Assembly (NCBI GenBank): GCA_963920665.1
Contig: OY987266.1
Span: 8,499,001-8,563,000, forward strand
Direction of reading: 5' to 3'
From: Straminergon stramineum
Taxonomy: Eukaryota > Streptophyta > Bryopsida > Hypnales > Calliergonaceae
Length of the DNA: 64,000 nt
How positions within the stretch are numbered: the stretch's first letter is position 1; every line of letters begins with the position of its first letter. Positions 48,680 through 61,300 of this stretch are shown in pieces. The translations under genes were made by a program, and so were the position numbers. The notes beneath the pieces are model-generated. The model made no database searches. It saw nothing but the letters and a program-made list of their open reading frames with translations, and was not told the origin of the DNA.

Positions 48680-50200
48680 AGGGGTGTTGCGGTGAATCCA
48701 GTGACATTTTGGGCGTCTGCGTTTAATTTTCTGTTGGTAGATCTTCTGGTTCAGTTGGGAGACAGGTGGGTGAGCTCGGGCTTGGTGCATGCTATAGGTT
48801 CGAAGACTGTTGTTTCTATGAATGGGGTGTCTGATGTGGTCTCTGGGTCACTAGCATGTTTTGATTGGGCGCCTGAGGGAAATGGATCTTCAAAAAACGT
48901 TATGTCATTGAGATTCATCAAATGTGACCTCTCTGCTAAGGGATGATCTTTTGCTTTACTGGCCCGTGTAATCTGTATACTTTGCTTTCTTTTTCATATC
49001 TCATAAAAATGCATTTTTGGCTTTTGTCATCCATCTTTTTTCTCTGCTCTTTGGGAATATGGCAAAAAGAGAGACATCCGAAAAGTTTGAGGTGTGAAGC
49101 AGAGGGTTTCTTACGAGACTATATTTCTTCTGGCGTCATTCCTTTATTTGCATGAATTGGACTTCGATTGGCCAGATAATTTGCCGTTGAAATGGCTTCA
49201 CTCCACAATTAAATTGGAATTGAAATTGTTTTCGGTGGCTAGACTTCTTGCTCTTTTCCACGATGTTTCGATTTCTGTGTTCTACTACACTGTTTTGTTG
49301 CGGGGTAAGAGCTTGAGATAATTCTCGTTGAATTCCATGTGATGTACAGTAGTTCTTGATTTCGTTGGACATATACTCGCCTCCTCTGTCCGTGCGGAGT
49401 GTGAATATCTTGCTGCGATCAAACGTCTTGTCTTTGCCTTGTAAGAAATACGTCCAACTTTTTCTGGAGAAATCAGCAGTGAAGAGAAGTATGTAACATG
49501 AGCCAGCTAGTTTGGGACTTGGGAGATTGCATTGGCCCTACAAGGTCCGAATGAATTTTCTCACCCAGTTTTGAAGGTATGTTTGTATGAGCCCAGGCAG
49601 TGATCACATATTTACTACTGAGCGGTGAAATATGGGATCCCAGTTACATGATTCTTTGGCGAAAGATGATTAAGCCCATGAAAGCTCAAGTGGACACAGT
49701 GTCGATGCCAAAGAGTGGCTATAGTTTTGGAGGTACCAGCATTGGTAGTAGTGGCGCAAAAATTTGGACACATCTCGATGGCCTACTGCAATAATATTGT
49801 GATAGGTGTCCTTGTTGAGGATCCAACAGTAGAGATCAGGAAATACGATTAGATGTCCGATGACTGTATTAAAGCCAACTGATATTAAAAAAATTTCATA
49901 CCGGGACATATTTAACGTTGCTCAACATTATTTCTCCTGCGGTAGTTGTCACAATAGAGGTGCCAGTTCCTTTGACAGTGCAAGTAGAAGAAGGCAATGC
50001 TGCTAATAATCCAGAGAAGGGTTTGTCCGGATTTATACTGCTTGTTGATGCCAAATTTATTTGAGAAGTTTGTAACCGCAAATTCTGAATGTGGTGTGGA
50101 ACATTGTGAAAACATTTCTCTGAATTTATAGCAAACCGTCTTACATTACTCATGCATCAGTTGGTCATGATCATTACTACAATCTATGCGACTGGATTCT
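48680..50200 (-). mobile_element. Ty1/copia retrotransposon relic (protease end to integrase)
   Basis: Read on the minus strand from about 50153, a GTGTSIVTTTAGEI/LSNVKYVP segment matches the region before the copia integrase, followed by VGHRD. Integrase segments follow between about 49540 and 49140: ADFSRKSW, LRTDRGGEY, YCTSHGIQREL, TPQQNSVVEHRN. The expected Asp, Asp and Glu positions are present. Downstream, HLKLFGCLSF and KCIFM give the integrase C-terminal part to about 48690. Frame changes and stops break it, no reverse transcriptase was recognised, and no LTRs were found. Confidence 0.75.
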
Positions 50201-50324
50201 CTATTGTCGTGTGAAAGAATTCTATCGAATGATACCCAATTAAATTGAGTTTTGTCTTTACCGAATTGAGGACTTATTATATCAATTCATCAACCATATT
50301 GATCATTGAATACCTGCAATTAAG

Positions 50325-53300
50325 ACATGGCCATCTGCTGTGTATTCAATTCCAACAATCATTGCACCTTTTCAACTATAAATGAGCACTGGCTCAAAGT
50401 CACCGGCAGGTCTGGCACTGAAGGAGGTATTTTATTTTTTTTTGTACTTTTTCTTTAGTTATGATTGGGCACATTTTCATGTAGACAGTTATTTTAATTT
50501 TACTTGAACCCTCTAGCTCAGTGAGCTTCATTGGAACTAAGCAACGTTATGTAACAAGTACTGATGCATGAAATTTTTCGTGCAATAAATCTTGATTTGG
50601 TCAGTCGTATATCTATGATCTAAACTTGTTAAACGATCGATAATCTGGATTATGCCATTTTTGTAGTGTCACGTACTGATGTACTTTTTGTTCTGTCAAG
50701 GGTATTCATTTTAGTCAGTAGGTTTGCGTGGATTGTTGTTGGCAGGCTTTGGCTGAGCTTCATGTGCTTGAGAAGCAGTGTGAGAATGCCTTTGTCATCT
50801 ATGTGGAGGTACTGAAATTCCATTGTCTCGCCCGTTTGGGTTTGAGTTCATTGAGCAGCACAATTTGTACAGTTCCATGCACGATAAGGTAAACAAATCG
50901 CAATCTCTTATCACATGTTTAGGTTCATCATCAGGTCCTGAGGCCATTGACACAAATTATTCCACGATGCAAATGTAGTTTATATGTCATTCACTTGTCA
51001 TTCCTGATTTCAGTACTTCTATCAAGAGAAGAATGAAGTTTTCTAACATGGGTTTGTAATGTTGAGGAGGTGATCAGTACAGGTGTCTCTTCTTCGAATT
51101 CCTTAATATTAGTGCCTTGAAATGTAGGTTTACACGTTCTTCCATTTCACTTGAACTCACGTACCTCACTTCGAGCAGCTGCATTTCGTAGCCTGTGACC
51201 AACACATACCATTCACATAGTAAATTGTGATCTTCTGTTGGGAATCTGTAGCCTAAGTTGTCATATTGCGGAGATGATGCGTTGCTAGCTCTTGATGGAG
51301 AGCCAGAGAAGTAGGGAAACAAAACATGAGTACGGGCGTTCCGAGTTTCCAGTTTGAGATCTTAGAATAGAGAAAATTCAATAAATCTTCATGTCCTTGG
51401 CTTATCTAGTGCGCCTTTGTTTAAATCCGAAAGCTGCACCAATGACGTGAATATGTCTGCTCTTCTCTAGCTTAAACAAGGACATGTTGAAGTTCTATCT
51501 GTTACGATTTTTAATTTTTTTTGGGGGGGGGAGAATATTTGCAGGTTGAGCTGTATGCAGATTATGAACCACGATTGTTACTTCCATTTTTGCATTACTA
51601 TAAGCTTGACAAGGTAACTTATTACAGAGATGTGTATTTTTCTTTTACGGTGCGTTTTTTCATGAACTTTCCTTTTTCCACATACGTACGTGAGCAGAAA
51701 AACTGCTTCGAGCTGGATGCTTTTGTCATGTTGTCTTTGTTGTGTTTTGAATCTTTTATTCGCAATTGCAGGCTTATGAAGTTTGTACCCTCAGAGGCTT
51801 GACCAGAGGACGTGGCGTCCCGACTGATACCTATTCGTCCTAAAATGAAAAATTGGCCCTCATATATAATACACAAACTGAAGGACATTCAACAGGCATG
51901 CGAAGTCAATCATGTTGCAGCAATGGCTTTTTTACTGTGATCGATCAGTATCCTGTGTGGTTAGTTTTTTCATCAGCATCTCCTACCAACATGGAGTCTC
52001 GAAGCTGATTCATAAGACGATCATTTTTTTCTAGTTCACTGGTTGACCCTACCTAGTTTTGCAGTACTACACTAACTGTGCAACTTCTGTTATCCAGGCT
52101 GTAACTAAAGCTTTGTTCAATCACAAGCAGATGAAGAGTTGTGGGCGGAGCTTGTAACAGATACTCCGGTATTCATACGCCATTTTTCCATTCATTTCCT
52201 ATGACTAGTAGTGGTTTAAACCTAAAAGTGCCAAGTTTGTGGAATACCACCATTTTGATAAAATAACCGTTTTATTACTCAGAGCATGCACAATCCTGAT
52301 ATGGTAGTATATATAATATTTCATGTGTCTTATGGTTTAGGTTGAGCAGTTCTAATGATCTATATCATTGTCTGCATGCCGCGTCTCGTTGATAATATGA
52401 CTCCTAGCTTATTACTGATGTTCAAAGTGGAAATCGTACTTGGACCATTACACAATTGACGATAATGGAACCTAGTTTCAAGAATATTGCGTTGTGAAGT
52501 CTTGACATTATTTTCTACTAAGCTTCAATATGCTGTTTTGGTATGTTATGCACGTATGCTTCAGTTTTGGGTCATATGAAGTGCAATGTAAGGTAGAAGC
52601 ACCCAAATGTAACATGAGTCCTTCACGGACACCTAAAAAACAACCAAAATTCAAGTGCTTGTGGATCCAAAGTAGACAAGTGGGGTTCCAAGAAGTTGTG
52701 ACTCTTTCAAGAAGTAGCCAATCACCCACACTTGATTCAAGTTTAAAGTGGGTTACTTTTGGGTGTTTCCTTGCCCGCTTTGGTGTTAGTCTAGTGTCCA
52801 TAGTAGATGCATCTACAAAGTTGTTTTCAAAAATTCATATAATATTCATACAAACTCGAAAAAATACCAAACCAATTTTGTTGGTTTCCTAAACCATTTC
52901 CTAACCCGCAGACATTTTTTTTTTTCTGCACAGACCCTCGTGATCAAGTCATCTCTAATAAGTGTCTGTTTTAGGTGTTCCTACCTTGTTGGCAGGTGAC
53001 TTCATTGTTGGAGCATACCGTGGTCCTTTACATCTCGTGAATAGGGTTCCTACTGGAATTTCTATTCCTCGGTCAATGCTAGCCCTTCAGCTCTGTTGTA
53101 CGTACTATACATGTGCGCTTAGTCATCTGGTAGGGATTCAAAGGATGGATAGAATACTTTTCAACCTTATTTGCCTCTGTTGTCGATATTCTGACCGGAA
53201 AAGCGGTGGTCAACCTGGGAATATATGTAGGTTGCGTGATCGTCTTGTAAAAATCGATCATCGCCGATTACCGAACAGCAACTTCTCTTCGCGCAGGCTG

Positions 53301-53990
53301 TAACGACATTTTGAAGGTAAGGCATTACCTAGCTGCCCCACTCAAAATAATTGGTTCAGTCGAATGATAAGCTAGCCAAGGTTGCGCTGGTGGTCCAATC
53401 AGTATCTTGACAACTGACTATAACTCTCAATGGCTGTTGTGGGGAACAGTCGGATTGCGTTGATTTTGCTGGTGCGCTACTACGATGAGGTCCGCCATGC
53501 ATGCAGTCCGAATTAATGGGCGACTCAGAATATGACGCCGAGAAACCTGATGAGCCTAATGCAAACGGTGAAGATAGCTTGAAAATCACTACTACAAGTT
53601 TAAGTAGAAAAAACATAGCTGGTACTAAGGGCGGCGGATGCCCACGATCGAATTATGATCATGGTAGCTAGTGGGCGTTGTTGCATATGCGGTTTTGATC
53701 CCGGTGCTCTACAGAACGTGGCTGTGCTAGCTTTCTTCAATTCTGTACTCCCGCTTATCGATCATGAAACCTGTCTGAATGATACCTCGGGGATATTACC
53801 TTCGGAAGAGTCAGGAGGTCTACGACGGTCATGCAGGATCGCATGTGAACGACAGTTCGACCTATGACGATATCGATGCAGACCCCCTGCGTTGTATTCT
53901 CTGTACAACTGCTGCTTCTGCGAGAGGGACAGGTCGACTCCAGCTAGTGGTTACGGAAGATGAACTTCTTCCTTTAATTTGAGAAAACTG
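50325..53990 (+). pseudogene. 5'-truncated VPS41 pseudogene with introns retained
   Basis: Exon-like blocks in VPS41 order lie at about 50325-50426, 50746-50888, 51545-51613, 51772-51900, 52098-52168, 52996-53071, 53231-53316, 53450-53600 and 53650-53985. Recognisable pieces include WPSAVYSIPTIIA, ALAELHVLEKQ, FEFIEQHNLYSSM, VELYADYEPRLLLPFL, KLDK then AYEVC, ADEELWAELV, LVNRVPTGISIPR, LRDRLVK, ADYRTATSLRAGCNDILK, LLVRYYDEVRHA and the RING-like GRCCIC with HETCLND. VPS41 is a HOPS-complex tethering subunit for vacuolar fusion. This copy cannot encode it: TAA at 50379-50381, frame changes within several blocks (about 50810-50830, 53010-53030, 53255, 53800) and no N-terminal beta-propeller exons. 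Retained introns mean it arose by genomic duplication or decay in place, not by retroposition. The copia relic abuts the truncated side. Confidence 0.8.
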
Positions 53991-55935
53991 CTCCGACTTG
54001 CGGTGGTGTGGAAGTACGTAAGATCGATAGCAATAATTTCCTGAGGCAAGTATAACATCGATCGCTGTGAGGAGCACGAGCTCTGATTCTTTCGTGTGCT
54101 CGTATCGAGATTGACCAAATCAGTATGAGGCCCTTGTTTACTAAGATAGTCTTAAAATACTTGATTTCAACCAAGTAGGAATCTATATGAAGTGTTTCCA
54201 ATGTGCAAGTGGGACACCTAGAACAAGACCTAGAACTGAAAGTGTCAACTAAGACTTATCATCAAATTCCTTCCATGAATAAGAGCATTCGTTTCTAATC
54301 ACTTCCATTGAAATATACTAATATTCTCAATTGTTCCAAAAAATATGCTATTAATATCAATTGTTAAATTTCAAAAATTGAAGCATATATAAAATTTTAA
54401 ATTTTTTATAGGATCCAATTAAGTCAATTTGGTCTTTCTACTACTTGTATTTGAAATTGTATAGTGAATTTCATTGAAATGGCATTATTACGTTAAAATG
54501 GTGCAACATTCCATTAAAATGGCACATAATATGTTAAAAATTGCACAACATTCCATTAAAATACCATAGAATGCGTCAGAAATGGCAAAATAATACACTA
54601 TCATAATGAAATTCATCATATGTATACAAATTTAAGAGAGTTTTTTGTTTCTCATTTTTTTAAATTAAAAAATACTAAATTTGCCATAGATTCCAATACA
54701 ATTTGGGGGGGGAGGTAAATCAAAATGAAATACTATAAATTAGATTGTTTGTTTTGTTTGCTACAATGAGATCTCTAGAACCGTGTGTTCCCCAATTGTG
54801 TTCTTGGTACTGTTGGAAAACTCTTTGCAAAAAGTAGTGCATAGACTTTGTTTCGTGACATTCCAACTCACAATAGAAAAGATATTGAATTTCAGAGTTT
54901 TATATAAATAAAAAAATTAGAAAATTATTTTTTATTTATTTTACTTCACTGTGGCAACGGCATAGGGCATACTAGTCAAAATTCAAATTTCTTTGTCAAA
55001 TCAATCTACTGTTACGTACCATATAAGCTTATGTAAATAATGTCATTGCAAGAGGACAAATAATATGCTGTTGACTGGTTCATTTTGGGGGAATCCAAAG
55101 TCAGTTATAACTGGTCCCCGGCAGGGTTTGTGATTTCATTTTCTTGGGGGCAGTGCAGATTGACGGCGATCTTCTATCACTGGAGTCATGGACCTCGTTT
55201 TACATCCATAAAAAAACACATAAAATATGGATGACAACACATTTATTCATTTAAATGTGTATACTTTCTAAAGATAACAAAGTGTCACTTTCTAAAGATT
55301 TTGTAGTAATTTAATGATTTCAGACATTATAGTAGGGGCTGTCACACCTTCTCCAAGAATGAAACTTATATAAGCTTAAGAAGAATGAGAAGGGATGGAG
55401 TGAAAAGAGGAGTCAATAGGAGCCCCTCTCCATGAAGAAGGTGGGACACCACTTTTCACCATGTGAAGAACGAAAATGGACATAGCTTGTTAACCCCTCA
55501 TTGCCGAAGGGGACCAAAAGTATCATAACATAGTTTCAAGTCCAATTCAAAGTGTTGTAACTTTTGCATTGGATGTCCGAATTCAATAAAAATTGTTGGA
55601 AATTTTGTACTCTTTCTTCTAGTTTGTGTGGTAAAATTTTCAAATCAATCCAAGATGTTCTAAGTTTTTGGAAGCCAATTGAAGATTACAAGTTTAATTT
55701 GAGTTCACCAAAATGTGATTGATGGTTGCAACTTCATGGGCTTGTATCTCTTTCATCCAATGTTTGTTTTCAATAAAATTTGTTCCCCTTGAAGTCTCAT
55801 TAATGTAGTAAAATTTTCATGTCAATCCAAGTTGATTTGAATGTTTGGGAGCAATTTGAAGTTCAAATTTAAGACATTCTTGGATTATGGTGAACTTTGG
55901 CAACTCGTTTCTTCTTCATATATTGTTTGTTTCCA
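53991..55935. other. AT-rich spacer
   Basis: No gene recognised. 54492-54586 has two and a partial third copy of an approximately 42-bp unit containing CAACATTCCATTAAAAT. 55493 begins TTAACCCCTCATTGCCGAAG, a possible further TTAA-type terminus without an identified partner. Confidence 0.45.
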
Positions 55936-56379
55936 TTAACCTCTAAATGCCCAAGGCACCAAATTTTGGTGTTTTAAAAACTTTGAAGTTAAGTAAAATC
56001 CAACCAAATTGCTATTATTAGTAGTTTACATTTTTGGAGAATTCTTTTTTAAGTTTGGTTTTAGGATCAAAAAGTTGATCTGAAAAATAAAGGATTATGA
56101 TTTTTCTATTGAAGATTTAGTACAAGGATGCCCATTGCAATCTTGACTTCCCGTAGTGTTGAGGGCTCTTGAAAATGAGCCTCAAATACACTAGATCTTG
56201 GAAGCAAAATCGCATTAGAAATTCATTTAAAAAAATTGTAAAATAGATTTTGAAAAAACGTAAATTGAATGGGTTTGTGCATGCTAGGCCCTATAACCTC
56301 ATATTTTTTTAGTGACCAACTTTTTAGAGTTGACATGCAAAAAAGAGAATTGAAAAATTTTCACAATTTTTACACCTTC

Positions 56380-57561
56380 TGTCACGACCCTCATCACAAG
56401 GCGTGCCCGTGCCACCTTGGTGAGCAAGGGGGACATTGGGGGTGACTCCCCAAGCCTTGCAAGAGATGAGGTGAGGGGGACTAGGAGTCCCGAGCGATCA
56501 GAGCGATGTAGCGCTCTGATCCGGATGAATTTGAGGGCGTGTGATACATGCTTGGAAAGGTCTTGAGAAGACGCTTCTAGCCGTCCAAAGAACGCGTGAT
56601 TTGGACTTGCGAGTCAAAAGTTATGGGCGTTCAAAGTTGGGGGTGTCCCGGTCGCGCCGGGAGCGCCCTGGTCGCGCCGGGAGTGCCCTGGTCGCGCCGG
56701 GAGTGCTCTGGCCGCGCCGGGAGTGTCCCGGCCGCGGCGGGAGTGTCCCGAATCTTTGGAGGGCGATATCTTTGCGAGTACTTGTCCGAATGGAGCAAGT
56801 GAGTAGTCCATCGGCATCTACGCGTCGCGTAGATGTCGAAAATGGGGTCGCATGTGCGATTTGGATCCCGGACCGCAAAGTTATGCCGGGTGGAAGTTCG
56901 GGAGTCCCAAAGTAGCGCGAATCGGGAGAAATGGGTGGTCTTCCAAGATGGGGTGCATCTTGGGGGTTCCCGGTGACCTCTAGTATGGGGGGGGCTGCCG
57001 AATCCCGCAGAGAGTACTATGAGGAGGGGTGGTCTCCCTCCTCACTCCCGGATGGTGCCATGGTGAGCCTAAGTGGCCCCGGGTGGTGAGGTTAGTGTTG
57101 GAGCCTCACCACCACTTGTGTGTTACCATGGAGTGCTTGGGCACTCCTTGATACCGGTTGGGTGGTGTCCCACTCTACACTAGGCCATGGTGTGAGTCCC
57201 GTTGGGTGAGTCCCGATTAGTGAGTCCCGAAATGAGTTGGGTTGGGCCTAGTGGGGAGTTGGGTCCCATTCAAGGGCGGTTAGCACCGGTGGGAGTAGTG
57301 CCTCACCGATTGCTTGGACATCAATGGAAGTTCCGCCCCATGTCATCAAATGACATGCCCGGTGTCTTGTGGGAGTTAAGGATTAGAAGGAAAGGATTGG
57401 GAGTCACGGAGGAATGGGGAACCCCGTGACTTGGGTTGGAACCTAACATTGTGGGTGCGTGGCATGTGCAGTGTTAGGAGAGCGTGAACCTTAGTGGCAC
57501 TAAGGTGCTAAGTGTTTGGAAAGTGAGCTTAAGGTGGTAAGTGTCACTAAAGGGCGCGACA
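56380..57561 (+). mobile_element. Solo LTR, GC-rich, 1.18 kb
   Basis: Begins TGTCACGACC and ends GCGCGACA, so the ends are the inverted TGTC/GACA expected of an LTR. CCTTC flanks both sides (56375-56379, 57562-57566), a perfect 5-bp target duplication. Uninterrupted homology to copy 1 on either side proves it is an insertion. It is strikingly GC-rich beside its AT-rich surroundings. No internal retroelement sequence is present. Strand is nominal. Confidence 0.88.
56645..56744 (+). repeat. GC-rich 20-bp minisatellite inside the solo LTR
   Basis: Five tandem 20-bp units of the form GCCCTGGTCGCGCCGGGAGT, with variation mainly in the first eight bases and the last base. Dense in CG and CCG/CGG sites. 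Confidence 0.85.
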
Positions 57562-57960
57562 CCTTCATGATCAAACATTATAACCTTTCGATCTATAAGT
57601 GATATTGTTATGTTTTCTTTTCCTATGTGATCTCTAACATGTCTAGTTTGACTTTGTACGGTTACAATTCAAAAGAAATTGGTACAACTTATGAAAATGT
57701 TGACTTTTTGTTCAATTTAGAACAAATTTCAAGGAGCTCCAAACAGGCCTTGGGCATTTAGGGGTTAAGTTGCGCATACTAGTCTAGTTTGTGTGGCTAA
57801 AATTTTATATCAATCCAAAAAGTTATGAGTGACTAAGAAGCATTTTAGTAGAAGGAGGTTCAAGTCCTTATGTGTTTTTTGCAATCTACAATACAATTTT
57901 TTTCTAAAGTTAAGTGTATTCGAGGCCTTATAATCTAGTTAGTCTAGGAACAAAAAAATG

Positions 57961-58176
57961 ATTTTTTTCACTTTAAAACTCTTATATCTTGTAATTAGTA
58001 TGGTCAAAGTTTATAAAATTTCTTCTAGGCATTCTCATGCTAGTCTAGTGCAAGCTTCTATGATTTGATATGCAAAAGAAATAAATGTTCAAAGTTTTAG
58101 TTGTTTGCATGAAAATTGTAGTGCTTTTAAGTGGTTTTTGACAAAATAAATAAAAATAGACATGAAACTTTAGGGG
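57961..58176. repeat. Dispersed repeat, copy 2
   Basis: Copy of 14413-14628, ending at CTTTAGGGG, where the partial TTAA-element copy 3 begins. Confidence 0.65.
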
Positions 58177-58388
58177 TCAACACCTTCTTGATCAAACCTT
58201 ATAATCTTTCAACCCATAAGTGATATTGTTGTATTTTATTTTCCTATGTATTCATAATACATTTAACTTGAATTTGTACAAATACTATTTTTTAAAAATT
58301 GATATAAATAATAAAAACTAAGACTTTTTATTTAGTTTTGAACAAATTCTAAGAAGCTCCCAAAGGACCTTGGGCATTTAGGGGTTAA
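58177..58388. mobile_element. TTAA-bounded element, partial copy 3
   Basis: Only the right third of the family is present, from AACACCTTCTTGATCAAAC to the end CCTTGGGCATTTAGGGGTTAA region. Its left edge falls at the same internal site where the solo LTR entered copy 2. Confidence 0.65.
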
Positions 58389-61300
58389 GTTTTGTAGAGA
58401 ATTACACATATAAATATGATACCATATTTGACTCTTAGAATACAAATTATGAACTAAAACATGGTATGACACACACCATTGGATTGAAAATTCAACAACT
58501 AAAATGTTTTCATTGGGATGTCATTTTAACATCTATGACTTATCATGAGTAGAATAAGTGGCCATTTTGTAACTTCTCATATACTTCAGAGGTGAAATAA
58601 TTATCCAAATTGGGAACACTATGTGTCATTGAACCCAACTCAATCTAAATACAAACTTTTCTCACTATTGTATACTTCAAGTCTTGTTCCTTTTATGTGA
58701 AATACACAAATAACACCATATCGCAACCCAACTTTAGCTTCCTAGACCTATAAGGGTTAATATTATTTTCGTGCTTCTCAAAGTTCACCCAAACTCAATA
58801 AGTGAGTCATTCTTGTCAATATCTATGAATTTAAATAGCAATCTAAGACCATAGACTTGAAAAATCATAACTAATTCCACGAAGGTCCATTAAAATAGGA
58901 ATTGACAATGAGCCGGTTAAAAAGTTTGATTTCATTTATCCTTTAAATAAAAATTCAATTCAAATACCATATGTGAAATATTGCTTCGGCACTCATGAAG
59001 GTGCTAAAATCGAATTTCCATGTCAAATTCTCTCAACAGTCCATGTCACCTCACACCATTCACAAGATGACACGTGTCACTTTTTAATACCCAAAAGACT
59101 TCATTTATGCCGAATCTGACCTTCATGTAAGGAAGGAGTCCAAGATCCCCTCCTCAAAATTACAAACAGCTGGAAAAATGATCACTTTACAGTAGAAAGT
59201 CCCCTTACTTTACCGTTCTTTTCACTTATAGAATAATGAAAGTAATCCTTTTCCCTTAAAAGTAAACCCTACGTAATACACTTTTAATAAATGATCTTAT
59301 GAATGCCAAAGTGTTAAAAATGGACAGGTGTCAATAACCCAACTGAAATGGCATGAAACGAGAATCTAGGCCACTCCAAAATTCCAAATTAGTATGGCTC
59401 AGAATTTTAAGAAAATTAAAAAAGATTCTTATCCCGAAGCAGGCCTCCAAAAATAAACAAATAATTGTTTTTCTGACAGGGCTAAAAATAAGAGGCTGGC
59501 AGGGATAGAGCTCATCAGTCTGTGTCTTGATGGAGCATTTTTTTTTCACCTTGGGGAATATGAATGAAAACTTTTTATTTAGGATCAGGTGATCAAATTT
59601 GGAAACATGGAATTCACATATGGAATTAGGGATCTTGGATTAGAAATTAGAGGTCACAAAAAAAAAATTAGAAAAATTAACTCCTTGTGAGCTTTGACCT
59701 CTTTTTTTGTATGTGTGTGGGGATGCACATTTTTGTGTGGAGCACCCGTACCATGGCATGTTAGAAATAGTGCGCAATAGGGGTTGCAAAGGGCCTTGTT
59801 GGGGGGGAGGTCCTTGTTGTAGAGCACAAAAACCCATGCTGTTGTATGTTGTAGAGGCCTGCTATAGTTGCTTTTCTTGGATGTCGTTCTCCTTGATCAA
59901 GTTCCATACCAACCATGTGGCATTGTTGGGTTGACTTTGTTTGTTGTTGTTTGGTTTCGTAGAGGGAGAAAGAAAGAGTTCTTTTGTTTCTTTTTGTTTT
60001 GGATTATGATCCTTTGGAATCTACACTCATGCAACAATTAAGAGGGCCTTCAGTTGTAGAGTGTGGTAGGGTTGTATTTTTAAGAGCCCACAATACTTGT
60101 TTCCATTGCTAGAATAGCATTGAGGTGTGGAAATTGTTGAGGACCTGCCACAACTTGTTGAGGTTACATTGGATGCACCAAGGTGCAAGTGTTCTTACAT
60201 CTTTGAGAAACAAATGTTATTTTTTACATTTTGATCAAATTGATTATAGAAGAGTTTTTTTTTAAAGATTCAAGCATTACTTGGATGAATAAGAAATTAT
60301 TTGGATGAAACACGGTCCTTGAGCATTTTGTTCATCATCTAGACAAGCATCCAAAATATGGACTTCAGAGCGCTCAAGAGTTAACCATTCCAAAGTAGGG
60401 GGGGGATTCTTACATTTATCTCTTTAGGTCCATGACTTGTCTCTAAAAGATTGAGTTTTGGAAGTAATGTGTAGTCACAAAAGTACCTACTCTATAGTTT
60501 TAATAAACTAAGACAATTTGTATGTGAATTCTTTTTAAATGATTGGCTATGAGCCATTTTGCTGAACACTCCCTAGAAATTTGTATTAAATCTATCTTTC
60601 TAGATAGGCTCAACTTCAATTCTAAGGGACTCAATGTTTATACATTTGTTCATACAAAGTCATTTTTGAATGGATGAAAGTGAAATTTTTAAGAAAGATG
60701 CACACTTATATTAGCTTTGTGAAAATGTAATTCTTTTTTTGATTGAATGCTTAGATCAAAAGTCATGGGGCTCAAAAGTTTACAAGTAGCTTGGGCAACG
60801 TTTAATTAGAGAGGCAAGATGTTGAGCAAGGAGGTTGTGTATAATTTTCCATCAATTTTAATCGCGCATATCTTGCAATCTATAAAGTTGAATGGGTTGA
60901 CATTTTCCCTTACATTTTCGTTGTATTAAAGAGAATAATGTTTAGAGAAATTGAAAAATAATCATTTTTTTTTCCAATTTTCACTCAATGGACTACAAAT
61001 GGGAGTTTTAGAATAATTTTAGATCAAATTTAGCAAAAATTAATGATTTATATATTTTTTATTCATTTATTTTTGTACTTAATTTAGATAATTAAATATT
61101 TGTGTTGAAATCTTAGTCATATAGTGGATTTTTTGGACATCCTCTCAATGCAAGATTTTTTGTGTGTCAATTAGACACCTCCATTATCTTTCAAAGTTGG
61201 CATACAAGTAATAGACATAATTATCTATCCAATGGCCAAAATTTCCAAAGTTGGATATTGCCTCCTTCACCAAAAAGTTGAGTCAAACTATGTTGACCTA

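Larger units (their letters stand above)
55936..57768. mobile_element. TTAA-bounded element, copy 2, split by a solo LTR
   Basis: Same family as 15537-16181, clearly homologous across both halves. It starts TTAACCTCTAAATGCCCAAG and ends CTTGGGCATTTAGGGGTTAA. The interior is interrupted by the LTR at 56380-57561. Without the LTR and one target copy its length is about the same as copy 1. Confidence 0.8.

Noticed and set aside
51074..51322. Minus-strand frame inside the VPS41 relic
   Set aside because: No family match and no support from its surroundings. Treated as intronic or decayed sequence.
52500..52960. Possible inverted-repeat insertion in a VPS41 relic intron
   Set aside because: ACACCCAAA-type ends pair only over a short, imperfect stretch, and no target duplication could be found.
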